A stretch of 48,220 nucleotides of DNA, from the NCBI GenBank assembly GCA_017468465.1, contig JAFUIN010000007.1, positions 1 to 48,220 of the forward strand, given 5' to 3'. A program made the translations under genes and the position numbers. This document shows, in pieces, positions 41,531-48,220 of the stretch (positions are counted from its first letter, which is position 1; every line of letters begins with the position of its first letter). Source of the stretch: Clostridia bacterium. GTDB taxonomy: Bacteria > Bacillota > Clostridia > UMGS1840. Below the pieces are notes generated by a model that had not been told where the DNA came from, made no database searches, and worked only from the letters and a program-made list of their open reading frames with translations.

Positions 41531-42703
41531 TCAGATGCGTGCTACTCCGGTATCACGAGCCGCCTGTGCTACTGCTTTTGCAACGGTTTCTGCAACACGG
41601 GGATCAAAGGGTGCGGGAATGATATAATCGGGAGTTAATTCACTGTCGGCAACCAATCCTGCGATTGCTTTGGATGCTGCAATTTTCATTTCGTCATTGA
41701 TATCGGAGGCTCTGACGTCTAATGCACCGCGGAAAATTCCGGGGAATGCCAGCACGTTGTTAATCTGATTTGCAAAGTCAGAACGACCGGTACCCATAAC
41801 AGCAGCACCTGCTTTTTTCGCTTCTTCGGGGAAAATTTCGGGAGTGGGATTTGCCATTGCCAGAATAATGGGGTCACGATTCATAGACTGAATCATTTCT
41901 GCAGTGAATGCCCCTGCAACAGATACCCCTACCAACACATCGGCACCTTTTGCAACATCTGCCAATGTGCCTTGTTTCTTCTCTTTGTTGGTAATTTTAG
42001 CCACTTCCACAATTTCACTGTTCAGGCCTTCCTTGCCTTCATAAATAACCCCTTTGGAGTTACACATAATTACGTCTTTTACGCCGGAAGAAAGAAGCAG
42101 CTTTCCGATTGCAACCCCTGCAGCACCGGCACCGTTAATAACAACAACCAAATCTTCAATTTTTTTGTTCACCAGTTTTACAGCATTTAACACAGCTGCC
42201 AAACATACCACGGCAGTGCCGTGCTGGTCATCGTGAAATACGGGGATATCCAGCTCTTTTTTCAATCTTCTTTCGATTTCAAAGCAGCGGGGTCCGGAAA
42301 TATCTTCTAAATTGATGCCACCAAAGGTCGGCGCAATCATTTTGACAGTTTCTACGATTTTATCCACATCCTTAGTTGCCAGACAAATCGGAACTGCATC
42401 CACTCCGCCAAAATGCTTGAACAATACAGCTTTTCCTTCCATAACAGGCATGCCGGCTTCGGGACCGATATCACCCAAGCCTAAAACAGCGGTGCCATCG
42501 GTTACCACTGCTACCAGATTTCCTTTTCTGGTATATTCGTAAGCATTGTTCACATCCTTATTGATTTCCAGACAAGGCTGTGCAACACCGGGAGTATATG
42601 CGATGGACAAGTCATCTTTCGTTTTCAAAGGGCAAAGAGGGGTAACCTCAATTTTGCCTTTTAATTTTTTATGTAATTTCAGCGCTTCCTGTGCATAATC
42701 CAT
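41531..42703 (-). CDS. NAD(P)-dependent malic enzyme (malate to pyruvate + CO2)
   Basis: Short-form bacterial malic enzyme of 390 residues. SIAYTPGVAQPC carries the catalytic Tyr36; GKAVLFKHFGGVDAVP supplies the catalytic Lys; FHDDQHGTAVV holds metal-binding Asp residues; INGAGAAGVAIGKLLL is the NAD Rossmann motif. Lacks the phosphotransacetylase domain of larger forms. Links dicarboxylates to pyruvate in fermentation. Monocistronic. Confidence 0.94.
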   Translation of the reverse strand: MDYAQEALKLHKKLKGKIEVTPLCPLKTKDDLSIAYTPGVAQPCLEINKDVNNAYEYTRKGNLVAVVTDGTAVLGLGDIGPEAGMPVMEGKAVLFKHFGGVDAVPICLATKDVDKIVETVKMIAPTFGGINLEDISGPRCFEIERRLKKELDIPVFHDDQHGTAVVCLAAVLNAVKLVNKKIEDLVVVINGAGAAGVAIGKLLLSSGVKDVIMCNSKGVIYEGKEGLNSEIVEVAKITNKEKKQGTLADVAKGADVLVGVSVAGAFTAEMIQSMNRDPIILAMANPTPEIFPEEAKKAGAAVMGTGRSDFANQINNVLAFPGIFRGALDVRASDINDEMKIAASKAIAGLVADSELTPDYIIPAPFDPRVAETVAKAVAQAARDTGVARI

Positions 42704-42755
42704 ATTGATTACTTCCTTTCAGATTTTATTTTTTATAGTAATTTGAAAAAATTTT

Positions 42756-43691
42756 TCAGGAATGGGTTTTATAGGGTGTTACCTTACCAATATCATAAGG
42801 CGTAATCTGATACACACAATAGTTGAGCCAGTTAGAAAACAGCAGCGTTGCATGGCTCCGCCAGCGATTAACAGGCTTTTTGTCGGGGTTATCATCCGGA
42901 TAATAATTGCAGGGAACATGGATGGGAAGCCCCTTATCTACATCACGGCGATATTCCAGATCGAGGGTTTCATCATCATATTCAGAATGTCCCATAATAA
43001 AAATCTGGCGATATTTCTGAGTCGTTACTGCGTAAACGCCTGCCTCCTTGGAGGTGGCAACCAGTGTCAACTCCGGCACCTTTCTGATATCCTCCTCCCG
43101 CACCTCGGTGTGTCGGGAATGGGGAGCAAAAAAGGTATCCTCAAATCCGAAAAAGAGCTTCTTGTGCTTTTTTAATAACTGATGCTTGAAAATGCCAAAC
43201 ATTTTTTCGGGCAAATCATACTTCGGCACACCGAAATGATGGTACAGCCCTGCCTGAGCACCCCAGCAGATGTGAAGGGTTGACCACACATGCTTGGTAG
43301 ACCAATCCATAATTTCCTTTAGCTCTTCCCAATAATCCACTTCTTCAAATTCCAGCTTTTCCACAGGGGCACCGGTAATAATCATACCGTCAAAATGCTC
43401 TTTTTTAATTTCGGAAAACCGTTTATAAAAAGCCGAAAGATGCTCCTGAGAAGTGTTTTTCGATTCATGAGAATCGGTCATTACCAGGGTAATTTCCACC
43501 TGTAATGGAGAGTTCCCCAACAATCTTAAAAGCTGAGTTTCGGTAACAATTTTAGTAGGCATCAGATTCAAAATGGAAATTTTTAACGGTCGGATATGCT
43601 GACTGCAAGCCCGCTTTTCCGACATAACAAAAATATTTTCACTCTCCAGTGTTTTTCTGGCAGGGAGCGCATTTGGTATTTTAATTGGCAT
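42756..43691 (-). CDS. metA: homoserine O-acetyltransferase, MetA type
   Basis: First step of methionine synthesis from homoserine. Protein of 311 residues with the class I amidotransferase-like fold: nucleophile Cys142 (HICWGAQAG), His235 and Glu237 (MGHSEYD). Residue 111 is Glu (TGAPVE), the residue reported to select acetyl-CoA, whereas succinyl-CoA enzymes such as that of E. coli have Gly; so this should make O-acetylhomoserine. Monocistronic; I see no SAM riboswitch in its roughly 25-nt leader. Confidence 0.93.
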   Translation of the reverse strand: MPIKIPNALPARKTLESENIFVMSEKRACSQHIRPLKISILNLMPTKIVTETQLLRLLGNSPLQVEITLVMTDSHESKNTSQEHLSAFYKRFSEIKKEHFDGMIITGAPVEKLEFEEVDYWEELKEIMDWSTKHVWSTLHICWGAQAGLYHHFGVPKYDLPEKMFGIFKHQLLKKHKKLFFGFEDTFFAPHSRHTEVREEDIRKVPELTLVATSKEAGVYAVTTQKYRQIFIMGHSEYDDETLDLEYRRDVDKGLPIHVPCNYYPDDNPDKKPVNRWRSHATLLFSNWLNYCVYQITPYDIGKVTPYKTHS

Positions 43692-43715
43692 TTTGACACC
43701 TCTTTTCCTACATAC

Positions 43716-43744
43716 AATATATCACAAAATGAACCAAAATGCAA
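43716..43744 (-). promoter_or_regulatory. metA promoter
   Basis: Minus-strand TTGCAT (43739-43744), 17 bp, TATATT (43716-43721). Confidence 0.72.
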
Positions 43745-43770
43745 GCGTTAAATAAATAACAAGCACTTTC

Positions 43771-44769
43771 TCAAAGTTCTTGTAGCAAAATTTGGGTAAG
43801 AGCAACCATTGCTTTCAAATCTTCCTCAGAAATCACGCTTACCGGGGAATGAATATAGCGTCCCGGCAAGGACAACGCTGTGGTGGGAATCCCACCGGAA
43901 ATATAAGACACTGCGCCGGCATCGTTTCCGCCTTTGGTGGTCCGTTTTTTCTGTAATGGGATTTTATATTTCTTTGCCAGTGCAACAATCTGGGCGTTCA
44001 GGTCAGCATCTGCCACGCTTCCGCCATCTAACACAGAAAGGGCAACGCCCTCTCCCAGTTTGGTGGTGGGTTCCGAAACCCCGGGCATATCAGCACAGGT
44101 GGTAACCTCTAAAACCACTGCTTTTTCGCAGGAAACCAGAGGAGTTGCGGTTTTTGCACCGATAATACCGATTTCCTCACGGGTGGTAAACACTGCGGTA
44201 AAGGAATATTTTTTTTGAAGAAGCAGTGATAAAATCACAGCCACACCGGCACGGTCATCCAAAGCCTTTGCTTTGATAAGACCGTCTCCAAACCGCACAA
44301 AATCACTTTGCCAGTAAATCGGCTCACCAATGCGCACCCATTGAGCTGCCTGCTCTTTGGAGGTAGCACCGATATCAATAAACATATCGGCAATTTTAAT
44401 TTCCTGTTCGGTCTTTTTTTCCTGTAAATGCTTGGGAATGTTTCCAATTACACCGTTTATTTTGTTTTTCCCAACGGATACAGGGGTAGAAAAAAGAATT
44501 TTATCTGTCACGCCACCAATGGGGGCAAATTTAATTCTGCCGTCCTCCGTAATCCCACGAACGCCGAAGCCCACCTCATCCATATGGGAAAATAATGCCA
44601 AACGATGGGGATTTTCCCCCTGTTCCACAATGACATTTCCCAATCTGTCCTGATAATAGGGGATGCCGTATTCGGTTAACGTATGCGTGATAAATTCACG
44701 AACCTCGTCCTCATAGCCGGAGGTTCCGTTTTGCTGTGTCAAGGTTTCCAAAAGTGTTAAAAAATCCAT
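43771..44769 (-). CDS. M42-family metallo-aminopeptidase/cellulase-like, paralogue 1
   Basis: Cytoplasmic zinc or cobalt aminopeptidase of 332 residues. Metal and catalytic residues visible: FSHMDEVGF (His, Asp), KALDDRAGVAV (bridging Asp), TTREEIGIIGA (Glu-Glu), EVTTCADMPG and the final His in PGRYIHSPVSV. The GGNDAG motif is intact. ATG 44769 after AGGGGGG is preferred over 44814, since the family starts with MDFLTLLETLTQQNGTSGYE. It begins 10 bp after paralogue 2 ends. Confidence 0.9.
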   Translation of the reverse strand: MDFLTLLETLTQQNGTSGYEDEVREFITHTLTEYGIPYYQDRLGNVIVEQGENPHRLALFSHMDEVGFGVRGITEDGRIKFAPIGGVTDKILFSTPVSVGKNKINGVIGNIPKHLQEKKTEQEIKIADMFIDIGATSKEQAAQWVRIGEPIYWQSDFVRFGDGLIKAKALDDRAGVAVILSLLLQKKYSFTAVFTTREEIGIIGAKTATPLVSCEKAVVLEVTTCADMPGVSEPTTKLGEGVALSVLDGGSVADADLNAQIVALAKKYKIPLQKKRTTKGGNDAGAVSYISGGIPTTALSLPGRYIHSPVSVISEEDLKAMVALTQILLQEL

Positions 44770-44779
44770 AATTTCCCCC

Positions 44780-45766
44780 CTATCGCAATGCTTTTTCCCA
44801 ATCAAAACCGGCAAGAAAATCCGCCAGACTTCTCATATCGGCTTCGGAAAGGGTTTCCCGGGTGGTGTGCATATATTTTAAGGGAATGGAGAGCATCACC
44901 GCAGGCACACGACGCAGCACTGCTCCATAAGCGTTGGTGCCGGGATGAGAGGGTTCCAGCTCGGTGTGATGGGGAATATTCTCTTTTTCCAATGCAGTTT
45001 CCATCATACGGGTGATGCGGTTATCTAAAATCCCCCCGTAGCAGAGGGTAAATCCTTCTCCCACCGGATAGGAACGGCAAGGATTCAACCCTTCAAAATA
45101 ACCGTGCGTAACATCCAATATAATTGCCAAATCAAAGGTACGGTCTTTTAAGAATAAAGAAAGTCCCTGAAGACCGGTTTCCTCCCGGGTGCTTCCAACA
45201 ACAGTGAGACTCACATTCTGTTTCCATTTTTTTGCTGCCATCAGCCCGGTCACCAGCCCGGCTCTGTCATCCATTACAGCAGCAGAAAGCTGGTCATTTT
45301 TCAATTTCAAAAAGGGGGATTTCAGCTTCACGGGAGTGCCAACGGGGATTTTATCTTTTGCATTTTTGAGACCGGTATCTATCAGGAGAACTTCGTCTTT
45401 TTTTTCGTCTCCCTTTTTGGCAAGATGCGGTGGAACTGCACCAATAACGCCATAGATTGGATCTTCTGAAAGAACCGTAACCTCCTGACAAAGCAGATTG
45501 GTTTTATCAATACCGCCAACCGTGTCAAAACGAAGAAACCCACCGTCTAAAACTTCGGTTACAATGAGACCGATTTCGTCAATGTGGGCATCAATTAAAA
45601 TATGAAATTGTGAAAGAGGTGCTTTCTTTTCGGCAAAAATGTTTCCGTGGCTGTCGATTTCAGGGGTTAGTCCGAATTTTTCAAACAGCTTGAAAAATCC
45701 GTCTTTTCCCATGGTTTCAAAGCCGGAAACTGCCGGAATTTGAGTCGCTTTTTCTAATTGCTTCAT
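44780..45766 (-). CDS. M42-family metallo-aminopeptidase, paralogue 2
   Basis: Protein of 328 residues related to its neighbour but well diverged. DAHIDEIGL, AAVMDDRAGLV, GSTREETGLQG, ILDVTHG and KYMHTTRE supply all metal ligands and the catalytic Glu. The late motif is GTNAYG where relatives have G(T/N)DAG, so this site may have shifted specificity. The two genes form an operon and may build a mixed tetrahedral complex as M42 enzymes do (inference). No clear promoter is visible; a repeat island lies upstream. Confidence 0.88.
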   Translation of the reverse strand: MKQLEKATQIPAVSGFETMGKDGFFKLFEKFGLTPEIDSHGNIFAEKKAPLSQFHILIDAHIDEIGLIVTEVLDGGFLRFDTVGGIDKTNLLCQEVTVLSEDPIYGVIGAVPPHLAKKGDEKKDEVLLIDTGLKNAKDKIPVGTPVKLKSPFLKLKNDQLSAAVMDDRAGLVTGLMAAKKWKQNVSLTVVGSTREETGLQGLSLFLKDRTFDLAIILDVTHGYFEGLNPCRSYPVGEGFTLCYGGILDNRITRMMETALEKENIPHHTELEPSHPGTNAYGAVLRRVPAVMLSIPLKYMHTTRETLSEADMRSLADFLAGFDWEKALR

Positions 45767-45774
45767 ATGGAGTG

Positions 45775-46414
45775 GAAAACATCCTTTCCCAGCCGATGGC
45801 TGTTTTAGTGATTGAGTGATTCATCTGTCATTTTGAGGAGTTCCCTCTTAGTTTGTCATTCTGAACGAAATGGCTTACCTTGCAGTGAAGAATCTCTTTG
45901 TAGAGGTCATGCTAACCTTACAATGAGATTCCTCAAGGCAATGCCTTTCGGAATGACACCCGTCGGGTGTTTTAGCCGTTGGGTACTCTTTTGTCATTCT
46001 GAGGAGTTCCCCCTTAGTTTGTCATTCTGAACGAAAAGGCTTGCCTTGCAGTGAAGAATCTCTTTGTAGAGGTCATGCTAACCTTACAATGAGATTCCTC
46101 GGAGCCTAAATGTGCCATTGGCACCTCGGAATGACAGCCATACAGGGAAATGAATCATGAATGATGAATAGTGAATAATTTCGGCGGCAGACGTTTTCCT
46201 GCATTGAAAATATGCGGGTCGTCTTGGATGCCGACCCCTACAGCCCGTGGTGAAATTCATAGTTGACGCCTTTTATCAAAACCGAAACCAAGGCGCAGAG
46301 AAAAGGGCGCAGAATTAAGAAATCGAATCAAAGCTATGCTTTGACAGTGCCCGAAGCTGTACCGTGTGTACAGCGAGGGGTGAGATTCATTGATTCTGGG
46401 TTCTTTTATCAAGC
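45775..46414. repeat. composite repeat island 6 (between the M42 pair and murD)
   Basis: Non-coding. Two TGTCATTC-ended units in tandem (45854-45957, 46020-46136), a GGGTCGTC hairpin (46216-46241, diverged) and a structured unit (46325-46388: GAATC/GATTC outside, AAAGC/GCTTT hairpin, GCTGTAC/GTACAGC hairpin between CCCGAAG and CGAGGGG). CAGCCGATGGCTGTTTTAG at about 45791 recurs near 47941. Confidence 0.75.
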
Positions 46415-47755
46415 CTAAAGGGATTTGACGTAGTCTTTGAAGGTTTTCCCCCGCTCCATAAAGTTTTTGAAAAAGTCAAAGCTGGGGCAGGCAGGCGACA
46501 GCATTACCACGTCACCGGAGGTGGCGTGTGCTTTTGCAAGGTCGATTGCCTGGGTAAAGGTTTCTGCTTCTAAAATGGGGAAGTCAGGGTTTTCAGCCAG
46601 CACAGCAGCTTTTATCTGCTCTTTGGTCTGTCCCACCAACACTAAATATTTTACTCGTTCACAAACTTCTTTTGCATAGCTGTCAAAAGGGATTTTTTTG
46701 TCGGAACCGCCTGCAATAACGATAATTTTCTGGTTGAAGGAACGAAGTCCCGCAATGGCTCTTGTGGGGCTGGAAGCGATGGAATCATTATAATACCGCA
46801 CGCCGTCAAGCTCTCTGACAAATTCGATTCTATGTTCCACACCGCCAAATTCTCGTGCAACTTCCTTCACGATGGAGAGGTCGCACAGGGAGCTCACCAC
46901 ACAAATTGCCGCCAGATAATTGTCCACATTATGAATGCCGGGGAGCAGAATATCGGAACGCTTCATCACTTCTTCGCCGTTGAAATAAATGGTGTCATTT
47001 TGTAAGTAAGCACCTTTTTCCACCGGCTGTTTCAAGCTGAAAGCGAGAGAATCGTCACGAAGGAAGCCTTTTGTAATATCATTTTCCAGGTTAAACACAG
47101 TTTTGGATGCGCCGTGGCTGAAAATGTTGGTTTTTGCTTGAATATATTCTTCCATATCGGTATGTTTATCCAAATGATTGGGCGAAAGGTTGGTGACCAG
47201 TGCAATGTCGGGACTTTTTTGCATGGTCATCAGCTGGAAGGAGGATAATTCCACAATGACAAGGTCTTCCGGCTGAATGTTTTGTAAATCTTCTAAAAGG
47301 GGATGCCCGATATTTCCGCCTAAATGACAGGTGTAGCCGGCTTTTTTCAAAATTTCATAAATCAGCGTGGTGGTAGTAGTTTTTCCGTCACTGCCGGTGA
47401 TACCGATAATTTTTGCCGGGCAAAGGTCAAAAAATACTTCCATTTCAGAGGAAAGAACCGAGCCGTTTTCCACAGCCTTCCGGATTTCTGGTAGCGTTGG
47501 CATAATGCCGGGAGAACGGAAAATGTAATCTTCGGTCAAATTTTCCAGATAGCTTTCGCCCGTTATGCGCTTAAGACCATGGGCACGGGTAAAAAAGGAA
47601 ACCTGCGGGTCCGGGTTTTTATCCCGCACGGTGATGTTTGTAATGCCAAGCCCGAGCATCAGCTTCACCAATGGCAAATTGCTGATACCAAGCCCCAAAA
47701 TAGCAATGGTTTTTCCCTCTAATTTATGTTTGAAATCATTCAAATCGGTAAACAT
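46415..47755 (-). CDS. murD: UDP-N-acetylmuramoyl-L-alanine:D-glutamate ligase
   Basis: Mur ligase of 446 residues adding D-Glu to UDP-MurNAc-L-Ala in peptidoglycan synthesis. N-terminal Rossmann-like domain (IAILGLGISNLPLVKLM), ATP-binding loop GITGSDGKTTTTT (118-130), VELSSFQLM and NLSPNHLDKH, and the C-terminal ligase domain (HRIEFVRELDGVRYYNDSIASSPTRA). The NDSIASSP signature and length fit MurD. Outside the usual dcw cluster. Ribosome site AAGGCGG. Confidence 0.95.
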   Translation of the reverse strand: MFTDLNDFKHKLEGKTIAILGLGISNLPLVKLMLGLGITNITVRDKNPDPQVSFFTRAHGLKRITGESYLENLTEDYIFRSPGIMPTLPEIRKAVENGSVLSSEMEVFFDLCPAKIIGITGSDGKTTTTTLIYEILKKAGYTCHLGGNIGHPLLEDLQNIQPEDLVIVELSSFQLMTMQKSPDIALVTNLSPNHLDKHTDMEEYIQAKTNIFSHGASKTVFNLENDITKGFLRDDSLAFSLKQPVEKGAYLQNDTIYFNGEEVMKRSDILLPGIHNVDNYLAAICVVSSLCDLSIVKEVAREFGGVEHRIEFVRELDGVRYYNDSIASSPTRAIAGLRSFNQKIIVIAGGSDKKIPFDSYAKEVCERVKYLVLVGQTKEQIKAAVLAENPDFPILEAETFTQAIDLAKAHATSGDVVMLSPACPSFDFFKNFMERGKTFKDYVKSL

Positions 47756-47894
47756 ATTTTATAAACCGCCTTTCTCATGAATGTATGATATGTTATGATG
47801 GATTTCATGAAAACATTCAGCCATCGGCTGGATGAAATGCTTTGGTGACAGACATTTTTCTGCATTCCAACAGGCAAATTGTCTATTCTTTATT

Positions 47895-47923
47895 ATTATA
47901 ATACGGAATGAATTTTTTTGCAA
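47895..47923 (-). promoter_or_regulatory. murD promoter
   Basis: Minus-strand TTGCAA (47918-47923), 17 bp, TATAAT (47895-47900). The roughly 130-nt leader contains a repeat-derived CAGCCATCGGCTG palindrome (about 47819-47831). Confidence 0.75.
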
Positions 47924-47934
47924 TAGAAAACCAA

Positions 47935-48106
47935 AAAAAACAGCCGATGGCTGTTTTAATGATTGAGTAATTCATCTGTCACCCTGAGGAGTTCCTTCTT
48001 AGTTTGTCATTCTGAGGAGTAATACGACGAAGAATCTCTTAAGGGCAGCTGCCCCAATATTTTTCACTTTGTAAAAACAACACCTCATCCACCGCAAGCG
48101 GTCCCC
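47935..48106. repeat. repeat island 7, cut by an IS element
   Basis: Copies of the CAGCCGATGGCTGTTTTA module, a truncated TGTCATTC unit (about 48006-48045), and a CCACCGCAAGCGGTCCCC element (48089-48106) that stops abruptly where the IS begins; the intact form is at 33101-33136. Confidence 0.7.
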
Positions 48107-48220
48107 GGTAAATTGTCAAGCAAGTGCAACATAAATTTCTTTAGGCGATTTCCAACCAAGACATTTGCGAGGTCTATTGTTGATCAAATCAACCACGACA
48201 TCTAATTGAGATTGGGTTAA
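48107..48220 (-). mobile_element. IS30-family insertion sequence, 3' end (runs out of window)
   Basis: The element end is placed at about 48107 (GGTAAATTGTCAAGCAAGTG), where the host repeat stops. It contains the 3' part of a transposase gene. Only about 114 bp are in the window. Confidence 0.75.
48116..48220 (-). CDS. IS30-family transposase, C-terminal fragment (window edge)
   Basis: The last 34 codons are visible: LTQSQLDVVVDLINNRPRKC, then LGWKSPKEIYVALA and TGA. NNRPRKCLGWKSPKE matches the C-terminal end of IS30 DDE transposases. Cut by the window edge, so completeness is unknown. Confidence 0.85.
   Translation of the reverse strand, partial: LTQSQLDVVVDLINNRPRKCLGWKSPKEIYVALA

Overview
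The window looks like the chromosome of a low-to-mid GC anaerobic Firmicute of class Clostridia, probably an uncultured gut or rumen lineage. This rests on the gene families present (LCP ligase, YaaT/PSP1, DegV, DivIVA-like protein, meso-DAP dehydrogenase, acetyl-type MetA, NAD-malic enzyme, a T-box) and on near-consensus sigma-A promoters with 17-bp spacers before most transcription units. The species is inference; no 16S gene lies in the window.

Layout. 1-120: leader and promoter of an rRNA operon that runs leftward out of the window. 0.2-8.3 kb: housekeeping genes (LCP cell-wall ligase, tRNA-Thr, tRNA-Tyr, AbrB plus glycosyltransferase, DivIVA-like protein plus ilvE, and the degV-ybeY-holB-yaaT operon). 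8.4-11.5 kb: an XRE-cupin-acyl-CoA ligase fusion behind a T-box whose specifier reads as isoleucine. 11.6-13.1 kb: an FGGY sugar kinase. 13.26-20.43 kb: an integrated element of about 7.2 kb inserted exactly at the 3' end of guaA, bounded by a 13-bp direct repeat. It carries integrase, CI-like repressor, P4-type primase-helicase, an excisionase-like protein and small cargo genes, and resembles a phage satellite or integrative plasmid. 20.4-29 kb: stand-alone GMP synthase ATPase subunit, RodA, TrkH/TrkA potassium uptake, a polysaccharide deacetylase and an M20 amidohydrolase. 29-36.1 kb: a membrane adaptor-like protein, an EamA transporter and a polyamine ABC operon (potABCD) behind a roughly 380-nt structured leader ending in terminator hairpins. 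37-47.8 kb: DUF2156, thymidylate kinase, Ddh, L13/S9, malic enzyme, MetA, two M42 peptidases and MurD. The right edge cuts an IS30-family transposase.

Between genes lie islands of composite repeats built from the same modules in the same order: a TGTCATTC-ended MITE-like unit, a GGGTCGTC...GACGCCGACCC hairpin, and a multi-hairpin unit whose stems change in a compensatory way between copies. Most follow the 3' end of a leftward gene; one splits the pot operon.

The strongest candidates for undescribed biology are (1) the isoleucine T-box controlling an acyl-CoA ligase, suggesting isoleucine synthesis from a branched short-chain acid, (2) the riboswitch-like pot leader, (3) the compact guaA-integrated satellite-like element with its own operators and arm sites, and (4) the covarying repeat family. 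All were read by eye; no searches or folding programs were run.
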